From Fontibacter flavus (lineage in GTDB: Bacteria; Bacteroidota; Bacteroidia; Cytophagales; Cyclobacteriaceae), in NCBI RefSeq assembly GCF_042432905.1, contig NZ_JBHLWI010000028.1, positions 62,001-126,000 on the forward strand: 64,000 nt of DNA, written 5' to 3'. Shown here piece after piece: positions 36,338 through 45,672 of the stretch. Every line of letters begins with the position of its first letter. Position 1 is the first letter of the stretch. The notes under the pieces are model-generated. The model was given only the letters and a program-made list of their open reading frames with translations. It searched no databases and had not been told where the DNA came from. The position numbers and the translations under genes were made by a program.

Positions 36338-37627
36338 ATGAAGGTTTTAATGTTTGGGTGGGAGTTTCCACCACATATTTCCGGAGGTTTGGGTACAGCC
36401 TGTTATGGACTGGTCAAAGGCCTAGTCCATCACAAGCAGGATATCATTTTTGTGGTGCCTAAATTGTGGGGAGATGAAGAACCTTTAGCGGATTTTGTGA
36501 GTGCCAGTGATGTCACCATAGATTATAGGGAGAAGAAATTCAAGAATATCTGGAAAAACCTCACCTACTTGGAAGTCAGCAGCTTCCTGGTTCCTTATCT
36601 TGGACCGGAAGAGTTTAAAAAGTACACTGACTATGCGCTACACGATCGTACAGATGTGGATGAGAGTGTATTTTCCAACAAATTTGAATTCAGTGGGAAG
36701 TATGGAAAAGACCTGATGAAGGAAGTTTCCAGATATGCATTGGTCGCTGCCCAGATAGCCAAATCCAAAGAACATGATATTATCCATGCCCATGATTGGT
36801 TGGCATATCCTGCAGGCATAGCTGCGAAAGAAATGTCAGGAAAGCCATTAATCGCCCATATCCATGCTACACAATTTGACCGTGCTGGAGAAGGTGGAGG
36901 ACAAGGTCCGGTATACGAATTGGAAAAAGCAGGCCTATTGGCTGCAGACCATGTCGTAGCGGTAAGTCACTTGACCAGAAAGATTGTGATCGAAAAATAT
37001 GGGGTAGATCCTGATAAAGTCAGTGTGCTGCACAATGCGGTATTGGATGCCAGTATCATTCATTCTACCATTAAAAAGAATGTGCCTGAAAAAATAGTCA
37101 CATTCTTAGGAAGGATCACTTTTCAAAAAGGGCCTGAATACTTTGTGGAGGCAGCAAAAAAAGTGATCGAACGTGATCCCAATGTACGATTTGTGATGGC
37201 AGGTAATGGAGATCTGCTCAATAAAATGGTGGAAAGGGTAGCCGAGTTGGGAATGGGGACACGCTTTCATTTTACCGGATTTTTGAAAGGACAGGACGTG
37301 GACGATATGTATGCCATATCAGATGTTTATGTGATGCCTTCTGTGTCTGAGCCTTTTGGTATCGCTCCCCTTGAAGCCGTAAGACACAGTACCCCTGTGA
37401 TCATATCCAAACAGTCCGGAGTAGCTGAGGTGCTTCGCAATGCCATCAAAATTGACTTTTGGGATGTGGATGCCATGGCAGATGCTATTTTTGGACTTCT
37501 TCATTATGAAAGTATTGCGAAGATGTTCAAGGAGTTGGGAAGTGAGGAACTGAAAAATTTGAAGTGGGAGCATGTTGCTGCCAAACTAGTTACTGTTTAC
37601 GAAAAATTACACCAAGAACAACCATGA
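36338..37627 (+). CDS. Glycosyltransferase (GT-B, glycogen-synthase-like)
   Basis: 429 residues with a GT-B fold: N-terminal FGWEFPPHISGGLGTACYGL (acceptor/NDP-sugar glycine loop), HAHDWLAYPAGIAAKE, and in the C-terminal half GRITFQKGPEYFVEA plus the EX7E-type SEPFGIAPLEAV. This is the layout of GT4/GT5 enzymes. With debranching enzyme upstream and GH57 downstream, glycogen or alpha-glucan synthase is the best guess, but the donor sugar is not proven. Its TGA stop overlaps the ATG of the next gene (ATGA), which implies translational coupling. Confidence 0.88.
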   Translation: MKVLMFGWEFPPHISGGLGTACYGLVKGLVHHKQDIIFVVPKLWGDEEPLADFVSASDVTIDYREKKFKNIWKNLTYLEVSSFLVPYLGPEEFKKYTDYALHDRTDVDESVFSNKFEFSGKYGKDLMKEVSRYALVAAQIAKSKEHDIIHAHDWLAYPAGIAAKEMSGKPLIAHIHATQFDRAGEGGGQGPVYELEKAGLLAADHVVAVSHLTRKIVIEKYGVDPDKVSVLHNAVLDASIIHSTIKKNVPEKIVTFLGRITFQKGPEYFVEAAKKVIERDPNVRFVMAGNGDLLNKMVERVAELGMGTRFHFTGFLKGQDVDDMYAISDVYVMPSVSEPFGIAPLEAVRHSTPVIISKQSGVAEVLRNAIKIDFWDVDAMADAIFGLLHYESIAKMFKELGSEELKNLKWEHVAAKLVTVYEKLHQEQP

Positions 37628-38847
37628 GAACCATTTGCTTTTATTTTCAGGTACACCAACCATTCAGAATAAAGCCATATCGTTTTTTTGATATAGGCGA
37701 TGACCATTATTACTGGGATGATTACAGTAACAAAAGCATCATCCGAAAAGTCGCTCAAAAATGCTATCTACCCATGAATGCATTGTTGTTAGACCTGATC
37801 AACAGTAATCATGGGAAGTTCAAAGTGACTTTTTCCATTTCAGGTGTTTGTCTGGACCAGTTTGAAGCCTATGCCCCAGATGTGCTGGAGAGTTTTCAGA
37901 GACTGGTGAATACAGGACAAGTAGAACTCTTGAGTGAGACTGATGCCCATGCGCTTTGCTCACTGGTCAGTCCTGCTGAGTTTAAAAGAAGCGTAGAAAG
38001 TCATCAGGCAAAAATCAAGCGTTTGTTTAATGGATACCAACCAAAGGTATTCAGGAATACTGAGTTGATCTATTCTGACAAAATTGGTTCAATGGTGGCA
38101 GAGATGGGATATGAAGCCATGTTGACAGAAGGTGCCAAGCATATCCTTGGATGGAAAAGTCCAAACTTTGTTTATCAGAATGCCATTGACCCTAACCTGA
38201 AAATTTTGTTGAAAAATTTTCAGTTAAGTGATGACATTGCTTTCCGCTTCAGTAATAAAACTTGGTCTGATTATCCATTGACAACTGAAAAATTTGTCAA
38301 CTGGATCAATGCAATTCCAAAAGAACAGGAAGTTTTAAACCTGTTTATGGATTATGAAACCTTTGGAGAGCATCAATGGGCGGAAACAGGCATCTTTGAA
38401 TTTATGAAAAGTCTTCCTGCAGCCGTATTTAACCATACCAATTTCGGTTTCAGTACGACTACTGAAGTCGCAAGAGCGGCAAAGCCAATAGCTAAAATCA
38501 ATGTTCCTGTACCGATTTCCTGGGCGGATGAAGAAAGGGATTTGACCGCATGGCTGGGGAACGACCTGCAAAATGAGGCTTTTTCCAAGCTTTATGAGCT
38601 GGAAGCAAAGGTCAAAAAGATTGACAATCCCGAAATCCAAAGAGACTGGAATTACCTGCAGACATCGGATCATTTCTATTACATGTGTACGAAGTTCTTT
38701 TCTGATGGAGCTGTGCACTCGTATTTCAGCCATTATGAAACGCCATATGATGCCTTTATCAATTATATGAATGTCTTGAGTGATTTCATTCTTAGGGTAA
38801 AGAATAAGGAAAAGGAATTGGAAACGGTCGGTAAGGAAGAAGTCTGA
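37624..38847 (+). CDS. Glycoside hydrolase family 57 (alpha-amylase/glucanotransferase-like)
   Basis: 407 residues. Start placed at MRTICFYFQVHQPFR, since the GH57 motif HQP must sit near the N-terminus; it overlaps the preceding stop by 4 bases. GH57 motifs are visible: FQVHQPFR, FRNTELIYSDKIG (catalytic Glu) and MDYETFGEHQW (catalytic Asp region). Short GH57 proteins of this kind act on alpha-1,4-glucans in the cytoplasm. It ends the glycogen operon and a terminator follows about 90 bases later. Confidence 0.92.
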   Translation: MRTICFYFQVHQPFRIKPYRFFDIGDDHYYWDDYSNKSIIRKVAQKCYLPMNALLLDLINSNHGKFKVTFSISGVCLDQFEAYAPDVLESFQRLVNTGQVELLSETDAHALCSLVSPAEFKRSVESHQAKIKRLFNGYQPKVFRNTELIYSDKIGSMVAEMGYEAMLTEGAKHILGWKSPNFVYQNAIDPNLKILLKNFQLSDDIAFRFSNKTWSDYPLTTEKFVNWINAIPKEQEVLNLFMDYETFGEHQWAETGIFEFMKSLPAAVFNHTNFGFSTTTEVARAAKPIAKINVPVPISWADEERDLTAWLGNDLQNEAFSKLYELEAKVKKIDNPEIQRDWNYLQTSDHFYYMCTKFFSDGAVHSYFSHYETPYDAFINYMNVLSDFILRVKNKEKELETVGKEEV

Positions 38848-38938
38848 GGCAATTTGGCCGGTATCGGATATTTGAACTGCCTTAAATTGGCTCAATCATA
38901 ATGGTGATTTGAGTAATGATCAGAAATGTTTGATTGTA

Positions 38939-38963
38939 GGGCCTGTTGGTGCAGGCCCTTTTT
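38939..38963 (+). terminator. Rho-independent terminator of the glycogen operon
   Basis: Stem GGGCCTG / CAGGCCC, 6-base loop, then TTTTT. Confidence 0.88.
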
Positions 38964-38987
38964 GAATTTATATAAACAATAAATGCT

Positions 38988-39503
38988 ATGAATAAACTGT
39001 TTGTTCTGCTGTTTTCCTTTGCTGTTTTAGCTTCATGCAATCAGCAAGATGGAAACGAAAAAGTCCAGCAAGAAGAGGAACAAGAAGATTTTATTGTCAG
39101 GTACGATAGGCCTGACGCAAGTATTTTAAGAGGGGTTTATATTCCTGAAGGTAAGGAGTATTTCTATACTTCAGGATTGGTAGCACCGGTAAAAGATGAA
39201 AACGCCGAGCCAGGTACTTACATGCGTTATGGAAATACGTATGAACAAAGTATTGGTATTTTGGAAAGGATCAAGGAGACAATAGGAGAGGCAGGATTTA
39301 CCATGGAAGAGGTATTCTTTTTAAGAGTTTATCTTGCTCCTGATAAAAATGGCCAAATCGATTGGGATGCTTGGTTCAGGGCTTATGGGGAATATTTCAA
39401 TAATGCTGAAAACCCCAATAAGGTGGCCAGGTCAACCATTGCTGTGTATGCCTTGGCAAATCCGGATCTCTTGATTGAAATTGAGGCAGTGGCAGCTCGG
39501 TAA
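38988..39503 (+). CDS. RidA/YjgF-family lipoprotein
   Basis: 171 residues. Unlike cytosolic RidA it has a lipobox (AVLASC, Cys at residue 17) followed by an acidic linker (KVQQEEEQEDF). The RidA fold follows: EYFYTSGLVAP, YEQSIGILERIKETI, EEVFFLRVYLAPD, then ARSTIAVYALANPDLLIEIEAVA. The substrate-carboxylate arginine of enamine deaminases (usually R in RxxV) corresponds to ARSTIAV. An exported enamine deaminase is possible, but the real substrate is unknown. Confidence 0.85.
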   Translation: MNKLFVLLFSFAVLASCNQQDGNEKVQQEEEQEDFIVRYDRPDASILRGVYIPEGKEYFYTSGLVAPVKDENAEPGTYMRYGNTYEQSIGILERIKETIGEAGFTMEEVFFLRVYLAPDKNGQIDWDAWFRAYGEYFNNAENPNKVARSTIAVYALANPDLLIEIEAVAAR

Positions 39504-39523
39504 GGGTCTTAAATTTGGGATTT

Positions 39524-39952
39524 ATGAAAAAGCAAACAGTTCTTCTTGCTTTGATTGCAGGGATGCTTTCCTCCTGTGCCTGTGATCCCGAAAACCTGAT
39601 TAAAGGAGCCATGTGGGGGATGGAAAAAATGGCTGGAGTAGGATATTTCCCTTCTCCTGAAATTTTGGCCTTGGGTAATTTTGAAAGGGTAGAGGTCAGT
39701 ATGTCCAAGCAGCATCTTGATGGTGAAACCCAAGCTGAGATAGAGTTGCGGCTTATCAATGGCAAAGGACCGGATATGCATTACAGTGAGGAGAACCTCG
39801 CGAGGAAATGTGCCGAACTCTATGCAAAGGAATATTCCAAAATCTATGAATACCAGACTATCAGGATTGTCTTCATACAGACAGATCCTTTTCAGCCTGA
39901 CAACATGGCCATGAGCGAATATAGTTTTCAAGTGGAGGATCTCTTACAATAA
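39524..39952 (+). CDS. Putative lipoprotein, function unknown
   Basis: 142 residues from the ATG at 39524 (a TTG nine bases upstream extends the frame). The N-terminus MKKQTVLLALIAGMLSSC has a lipobox with Cys at residue 18. The rest is small and mixed alpha/beta without recognised motifs. It lies 20 bases after the RidA-like lipoprotein and 14 before a small membrane protein, which suggests an operon. Confidence 0.7.
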   Translation: MKKQTVLLALIAGMLSSCACDPENLIKGAMWGMEKMAGVGYFPSPEILALGNFERVEVSMSKQHLDGETQAEIELRLINGKGPDMHYSEENLARKCAELYAKEYSKIYEYQTIRIVFIQTDPFQPDNMAMSEYSFQVEDLLQ

Positions 39953-39966
39953 ACACCAAAAATCAT

Positions 39967-40230
39967 ATGGACTTTAATCAAGAATTCAAACATCCACCTG
40001 TGAATACAGGAGACTGGTTTTTAAGCATTTTTATAGCCAATATTCCTATTTTAGGACTGATTATGCTAGTCGTATGGGCCATTGATAAAAATGGAAATCC
40101 CAATAAAGCCAACTGGGCAAAAGCAAAACTGCTATGGTACGCAGTAGCTTTTGGGCTGGGTATTATTTTCCTGATCCTGATGGGAGTTGGCGCCGTGACA
40201 GGGGTTTTTAATGATTTTGACTTCAATTAA
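39967..40230 (+). CDS. Small integral membrane protein, two helices
   Basis: 87 residues with two predicted membrane helices (WFLSIFIANIPILGLIMLVV and AVAFGLGIIFLILMGVGAV) separated by a short loop NGNPNKANWAK. It follows the lipoprotein gene by 14 bases. Function unknown. Confidence 0.7.
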   Translation: MDFNQEFKHPPVNTGDWFLSIFIANIPILGLIMLVVWAIDKNGNPNKANWAKAKLLWYAVAFGLGIIFLILMGVGAVTGVFNDFDFN

Positions 40231-40367
40231 AAATAATCTTTATACTGTATCATAGGTCTTTCGAATTTTGTGTGAGCAAATGAGATAAAATTGAAGCAGA
40301 CTTTCATTTTTGTGATTTGGAAAGGGGATTACTTGGGAGTTTACAGAGAAATGTCCAGCCCTTTTGA

Positions 40368-40375
40368 TAATTTTG
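40368..40375 (+). promoter_or_regulatory. Candidate -7 element of the HAD gene
   Basis: TAATTTTG, 22 bases before the ATG; no TTG found at the expected distance. Confidence 0.35.
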
Positions 40376-40397
40376 CCCACAGATTTCAAAAGACTTC

Positions 40398-41216
40398 ATG
40401 CAGAAGATTAATGCCATCTGTACCGATATTGACGGTACGTTATTAAATGGGGATAGGGTGTTGTCCCCTAGATTACTTCAGGCCATTGCCAAGTTGCCCA
40501 AGGATTTTCCCATCATCCTTGCTTCTTCCAGGATGCCTGATGCGATGCGCCATTTACAACAGGATATGGGTAGATTGGGAGAACCTTTGATTTGTTATAA
40601 TGGTGGTTTTGTCATCCATGATGAGCAAGAGGAGGTAGTCCATGATACACCGATTTTACTGGAACATTGTGAGGCTTTGGTTGATATCGCACGTGGAACC
40701 GAAATACACGTGAGCCTTTATCAGGGTGAAAAATGGTATGAACCAGAGATGGACTATTGGGCACAAAGGGAAGCGAGGAACACTAGGGTAGAACCAACTG
40801 TTAAACAGCTGGATCAGGTTTTGGAAATGTGGAAGTCGGGGATGAAAGGAGCCCATAAAGTGATGTGTATGGGGGCTGCGGAGGAAATTGAACTTTTCTA
40901 TCGGCAGGCTGAACAGCATTTAGGTTCTGCGCTGCACCTATATAGATCCAAAGACACATACATCGAAATTGCCCCCAAGACAATATCTAAAGCCTCTGCG
41001 CTTGCATTGTTATTAGAACGGAAGTTTGGGATTGGCATGGATGAAGTGATGGCCTTTGGGGATAATTATAATGATATGGAGATGCTGCAGGCCGTAGGCC
41101 TGGGAGTTGCTATGGGCAATGCGAGGGAAGAAGTCAAATCTATAGCTGACCGGGTGACGTTGAGCAATAAAGAAGATGGCGTAGCAGTGATGATTGAAGT
41201 GCTTCTTTTGGCTTAA
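40398..41216 (+). CDS. Cof-type HAD phosphatase
   Basis: 272 residues. HAD motif 1 is TDIDGTLLNGDRVLS, motif 2 ASSRMPDAM, motif 4 AFGDNYNDMEMLQ, with the C2 cap typical of Cof-like sugar/nucleotide phosphatases in between. The substrate cannot be read from sequence. It stands alone, with a terminator shared with the convergent DUF2461 gene. Confidence 0.9.
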   Translation: MQKINAICTDIDGTLLNGDRVLSPRLLQAIAKLPKDFPIILASSRMPDAMRHLQQDMGRLGEPLICYNGGFVIHDEQEEVVHDTPILLEHCEALVDIARGTEIHVSLYQGEKWYEPEMDYWAQREARNTRVEPTVKQLDQVLEMWKSGMKGAHKVMCMGAAEEIELFYRQAEQHLGSALHLYRSKDTYIEIAPKTISKASALALLLERKFGIGMDEVMAFGDNYNDMEMLQAVGLGVAMGNAREEVKSIADRVTLSNKEDGVAVMIEVLLLA

Positions 41217-41237
41217 CACTTGCCCTAGACATAAAAG

Positions 41238-41270
41238 AATCCCCAAGCAGAATCAGGTTTGGGGATTTTG
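41238..41270. terminator. Bidirectional terminator between convergent genes
   Basis: Stem AATCCCCAA / TTGGGGATT with A-rich left and T-rich right flanks, between the HAD and DUF2461 stop codons. Confidence 0.8.
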
Positions 41271-41273
41271 CTT

Positions 41274-41954
41274 TTATAATAAACCTTCTCCGCTTTCCGC
41301 TTCATCCACTGCCCTGTTGAGGAAATCATGGAAAGGTTTCATTTTTTTGAAATTTTCTATCGCTTTTTCTTTGAATTCGCCTGAGCTGATTTCCTTATCG
41401 GTGAGGGGAGCGGAGACGATAAAGCTTTTGAAGCGCAAAAAATCAATAAATGGGTGCTCAGCATCAAAACCTTTCGGGGTAGTTTTCAGCTGCTCTCCTT
41501 CCATCGCCCCAAATGATTTTTTAAACTCAGGTTCCTCCAAGATGGACTGGAGTTCTTTGCCCGAATAGTCAATTTCCTGACGGATTTTCTTGAGGATATC
41601 GGCAGGAGGCATCCAAATTCCGCCTGCCAGAAAGCTCTGTCCCGGTTGAATGTGGAGGTAATAGCCAGGGCCGTTGTATTTTTTGCCACCTACAGCAAAG
41701 TAGGCCGCAAAATTGGTTTTGTAAGGGTTTTTGTTGGCCGAAAAACGGATATCTCTGTTTTGCCTGAATACGCAGTCTTTGGCTTTGAAAGTAGAAAGTT
41801 CAGGTTCCCAAAGGCTGATGCCCTTCAACAGCTCTTCAACATCTTCTAAAAATTCCGAACGGACCTTTTGATACCAATCCCTGTTGGCATCCATCCAGTC
41901 TTTGTGATTGTTTTTTGCGAGTTCGGTCAGAAAAGGAAGATAGTTTTTGCTCAT
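41274..41954 (-). CDS. DUF2461 domain protein
   Basis: 226 residues matching the DUF2461/TIGR02453 family: NHKDWMDANRDWYQ at the start, VFRQNRDIRFSANKNPYKTNF, and GGIWMPP. Found widely in Bacteroidota and actinobacteria, function unknown. It lies 87 bases after murF on the same strand, possibly co-transcribed. Confidence 0.9.
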   Translation of the reverse strand: MSKNYLPFLTELAKNNHKDWMDANRDWYQKVRSEFLEDVEELLKGISLWEPELSTFKAKDCVFRQNRDIRFSANKNPYKTNFAAYFAVGGKKYNGPGYYLHIQPGQSFLAGGIWMPPADILKKIRQEIDYSGKELQSILEEPEFKKSFGAMEGEQLKTTPKGFDAEHPFIDFLRFKSFIVSAPLTDKEISSGEFKEKAIENFKKMKPFHDFLNRAVDEAESGEGLL

Positions 41955-42041
41955 GATGAAGTTCTTTAAATGAGAAACAAAACAAAACCGATTTGGTTGG
42001 AATGTGAATCAATTTCCAAGGTTTTTCTCCTACTGAATATA

Positions 42042-43340
42042 TCAAATAAAATCCACCAAACCCTCCAATTTCATTCCTCTGCTGCCTTTGATCAGGATCA
42101 AATGATCTTCCAGTTTGGAGTCCTGAAGCCAGTTTCTGAATGAAAAAGGATCTGGGAAGTACAGAGACCTTATAGGAGCAGTGGTCAGGGCGACTTGTAT
42201 ATGTTTACCCGTAAAACAGATTTTATCAAAATTATGCTTCGCGACCAGTTCGCCCAATTTCTTATGTTCCTCTATTGTACTGTCGCCCAATTCGTACATA
42301 TCTCCTAAGATGACCATTTTATATTTTTTGCCGGTCATTTGGCCAAAAGTATTGATGGCCACTTCCATGCTGGAAGGGTTGGCATTGTAGGCATCCAGGA
42401 TGATCAGATTGGAGCGTTTTTCCAGCAACTGCGAGCGCATATTGGATGGCTTGTAATTGACTACAGCCTCTATAGCCTTGTCCATAGTTACTCCAAAGAA
42501 TTTTCCAATAGTGATAGCGGTGGCGATATTTCCGAAATTATAGGCACCAATCAAAGAACTCAAGTGCTCACGCTCATCGCCTTCCACCTTGAATTTTACA
42601 AATGGATCTGCTCCTACAAATTCCACTTCACAAAAGTCTCCTTTGGCAGGATACATTACCGGATTGATAAATCGCTTGGCCATGTTGGAAAGGATAGGAT
42701 CCTTAGAATTGATAAAAACAGTACCCATATTGGCTCTTAGGTGCTGGTACAGTTCTGTTTTGGTTTTCAAGACTCCTTCAGGTCCGCCCATACCTTCCAG
42801 ATGAGCTTTGCCTATGTTCGTGATAAAGCCATGGGTAGGCTCAGCGATATCACAAAGCTCTTGGATATCCCCCTGTTTGTTTGCCCCCATCTCCACGATG
42901 GCTATTTCTGTGTCCTTTGGGATGGACAATAAGGTCAATGGTACACCGATATGGTTATTCAGATTGCCAGCGGTTGCTGAAGTTTTGAATTTTTGCTTCA
43001 GCACGGCATGCAACAGTTCTTTGGAGGTTGTTTTTCCGTTGCTTCCAGTCAGGCCTATGATAGGAATCTCCAGCTGTCTTCTGTGGTGATTGGCCAAGAG
43101 CTGCAATGCTTTCAATACATCATCCACCAAAAAATAGCGCTCATCACCTGGAATCAAAACCCTTTCTTCGTCCACCACTACTAAGGATGCTCCCATTTCC
43201 AAGGCCTTCGCTGCAAAATCATTGGCATTAAAGTTAGGTCCTTTGAGTGCAAAGAAAATATTGCCCTTGTCGATTTTTCTGGTGTCTGTGCTTACACCCG
43301 TGGATTGTAGAAAATGGGAATAAAGTTGTTCTGTTCTCAT
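42042..43340 (-). CDS. murF: UDP-N-acetylmuramoyl-tripeptide--D-alanyl-D-alanine ligase
   Basis: Adds D-Ala-D-Ala to the peptidoglycan precursor in the cytoplasm. Start chosen at MRTEQLYSHFLQSTGV; the frame continues upstream for 76 codons, but these overlap the divergent T9SS gene and carry no MurF features. The 432 residues contain the P-loop GLTGSNGKTTSKELL, the Mur-ligase EMGANKQGDIQEL and HGFITNIGKAHLEGMG, and the C-terminal DAYNANPSSM. It stands apart from the usual mur cluster. Confidence 0.95.
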   Translation of the reverse strand: MRTEQLYSHFLQSTGVSTDTRKIDKGNIFFALKGPNFNANDFAAKALEMGASLVVVDEERVLIPGDERYFLVDDVLKALQLLANHHRRQLEIPIIGLTGSNGKTTSKELLHAVLKQKFKTSATAGNLNNHIGVPLTLLSIPKDTEIAIVEMGANKQGDIQELCDIAEPTHGFITNIGKAHLEGMGGPEGVLKTKTELYQHLRANMGTVFINSKDPILSNMAKRFINPVMYPAKGDFCEVEFVGADPFVKFKVEGDEREHLSSLIGAYNFGNIATAITIGKFFGVTMDKAIEAVVNYKPSNMRSQLLEKRSNLIILDAYNANPSSMEVAINTFGQMTGKKYKMVILGDMYELGDSTIEEHKKLGELVAKHNFDKICFTGKHIQVALTTAPIRSLYFPDPFSFRNWLQDSKLEDHLILIKGSRGMKLEGLVDFI

Positions 43341-43431
43341 ATCAGCATTGTTGACGCATAAAATTAAAGCTTTAAAAAACATCTTATGTAAAAATCTATC
43401 GTTTAATTTGAGGAATTCAAATTTGAGATAG

Positions 43432-45540
43432 ATGAAATATCTGTTTTTATGGTCAATGATTTTTATAAGTTTTGGGGTGGATGCCCAACAGACTTTCTCC
43501 TTTGACCAAACCCGTGGATTAAATAGGGAAGGAGAGGCGATACCAATGCCTTTTGCAGTTGGGATCAATGCCGCTCAATTTCAGGAAATGGATACTAATG
43601 GGGATGGTCAGGAGGAGTTGGTCATTTGGGATATCAATGCCAGGAGAATTTTGGTATTTAAAGTAGAAGGGGAAGAATTTCAGTTTATTCCTGAAATGAG
43701 CTATTATTTTCCTTCAGATGTCAACGGTTTTCTGGTATTGGCTGATTATGATGGTGACGGTAGAAAAGACCTTTTTACCAGTAATCCTTTTGGGATAAAG
43801 GCATATAGAAATATCAGTCCTGCGGGAAGTCCATTCCCTCAATGGGAGGTTGCTCAGAATTTCCTCCGTCTGGACAATGGCTCCAATGTACAGGCCAATT
43901 TATTGGATATCCCGGTCATCAAAGATATCGATGGAGATGGAGACCTGGATATTGTGGCTTTCAATTTTGTGGTAGGGGATTATTTGGAGATGTATAAGAA
44001 TACCAGTGTGGAGAGGAAGGGAGTAGCCGATATAGACGGTTTTGCATTTCCTGAGTCAAGATGGGGCAGGTTTGAAATCTGTGCCTGTGGACAGATCAGT
44101 TTTGGGATTACCTGTGCGGGGTTGCCGATGGGGAGAATAGTCGAAGAGGAGGTAAACCTTCGTATTGAACATGCAGGAGGACATTCCGCTTTGTATGAAG
44201 ATTTTAATGGAGACGGTTTTTTTGATTTATTGGTAGGTAGGGATGAATGCAGGACTTTGTATTACCTCCCCAATAAAGGGACTAATGCAGAACCATTATT
44301 TGATGAATTTGCGCTGGAGCTGCCCGGATATGGTAAATTGCCTGAATTCCCGATTTTTCATGCCTCGTATTTATGGAGGGATAATTTAGTTGTCAGTATC
44401 AATTCCTCATCTATCGCAGGTGTATTTGAAGCGGATTATTCCAGAAATATGTTCAGGATCTCAAGTGAAGGTGGGGGAGCGGAACCATTTCTACAGTCTG
44501 AAATTTTTGATTTGGGAGAAAACACCAGGCCGTTTTTCAAAGGCTTCAGGGATGCAGGAGAGTTGATATTGACATCAAACAGTAACCTGGAAGGAAAAGT
44601 GGTGGGTGTAGGGTATAAGATTTTGGTAGAGGGTGATCAATGGGAACTAGTGGAAGTTGACTACCTTAACCTTTCGACGCTGGATTTGACAGACCTTCAG
44701 TACTTTGAATACCAGAATGTCTCCCGCCAAAACACCTATTGGGTGACTGGAGTGGATACGGTTAATTTCCAGTTGCAGCGAAAGATATTTTTTGGTAATT
44801 CAAATGATGTTGCTACCATGAAAGAGTTGACTTTACCGGTGACAGGAGTCAGAGCCTTGGATCATGTGGAGCTGTTTACTTATGCCGGAAAGGATTATTT
44901 ATTGCTGGCCAGACAGACCGGGGAACTTGTGCTTTTTGAGATGGACTTTGGTACAGGAACAGCCAGCTTAGTCAGTAGGGATTTTTTAGGTTATTCAGAT
45001 AATCCTGCCAGCCGAAACTTGACGGTCCATGTACTTCAGGATACCAATCCATCTATGTATGCGGTGGATCAAAGAGGAGTGTTGGTGTTTATACCTGATT
45101 TTATGAATCAGTCTCAGCGGGTCTCTGTTCAGCTAAAGCTCTTCAATGGTGAAAATAGTCAAAGTAGATTTGGCAGAAATACATGGATCACGTCATTAAG
45201 GCAGCCTTTTTCTGCTGGTCACGACTTGTTGCTGGGCAATACATCCGGTGGACTCGAATATCTTGCCTTCGCATCAGATTTACCGAGTCCCAGTGAGGAA
45301 TCGTTTTTGGTAAGGGTTTATCCGAATCCATCTGATGGGGATTTCAAAATTATAGCCTCACAAAATGCCACAGCCTCTTTGGTGTCCATGTTGGGACAGG
45401 TGATGTTTGACAACATCCCGGTTGACAGCAATCAGGAAAGGGAGATTCAGGCAGGTTTCTTGGCCCCAGGCGTTTATATTCTGCAATTGACAAATGAAAA
45501 AGGAGGTCGGTTAAATAAAAAAATAGTTATTAGAAAATAA
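43432..45540 (+). CDS. FG-GAP/VCBS-repeat protein with type IX secretion sorting domain
   Basis: 702 residues: signal peptide (to about VDAQQ, residue 20), then FG-GAP-like beta-propeller repeats with calcium-binding type loops (DTNGDGQEE, DYDGDGRKD, DIDGDGDLD, DFNGDGFFD), and a C-terminal sorting domain (VYPNPSDGDFKI ... GVYILQLTNEKGG ... KKIVIRK). The last element marks a type A T9SS cargo that is attached to or released from the cell surface. Likely an adhesin or surface beta-propeller; no enzyme motif is seen. Divergent from murF. Confidence 0.88.
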   Translation: MKYLFLWSMIFISFGVDAQQTFSFDQTRGLNREGEAIPMPFAVGINAAQFQEMDTNGDGQEELVIWDINARRILVFKVEGEEFQFIPEMSYYFPSDVNGFLVLADYDGDGRKDLFTSNPFGIKAYRNISPAGSPFPQWEVAQNFLRLDNGSNVQANLLDIPVIKDIDGDGDLDIVAFNFVVGDYLEMYKNTSVERKGVADIDGFAFPESRWGRFEICACGQISFGITCAGLPMGRIVEEEVNLRIEHAGGHSALYEDFNGDGFFDLLVGRDECRTLYYLPNKGTNAEPLFDEFALELPGYGKLPEFPIFHASYLWRDNLVVSINSSSIAGVFEADYSRNMFRISSEGGGAEPFLQSEIFDLGENTRPFFKGFRDAGELILTSNSNLEGKVVGVGYKILVEGDQWELVEVDYLNLSTLDLTDLQYFEYQNVSRQNTYWVTGVDTVNFQLQRKIFFGNSNDVATMKELTLPVTGVRALDHVELFTYAGKDYLLLARQTGELVLFEMDFGTGTASLVSRDFLGYSDNPASRNLTVHVLQDTNPSMYAVDQRGVLVFIPDFMNQSQRVSVQLKLFNGENSQSRFGRNTWITSLRQPFSAGHDLLLGNTSGGLEYLAFASDLPSPSEESFLVRVYPNPSDGDFKIIASQNATASLVSMLGQVMFDNIPVDSNQEREIQAGFLAPGVYILQLTNEKGGRLNKKIVIRK

Positions 45541-45672
45541 GTTTTGAAATTTTTTTCTTTGGTATCCGTACTAGTGGGTACATCAAAATACTATTTTAAA
45601 GGTATAGTCTCATGATATCGCTTTTTACAATTTTGGACAAATAATTATTGTCCCAACGAAAACCGAAAAATC

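Noticed and set aside
43341..43568. Upstream extension of murF
   Set aside because: The 76 extra codons overlap the divergent T9SS gene and show no MurF features; the ATG at 43340 gives the normal N-terminus.
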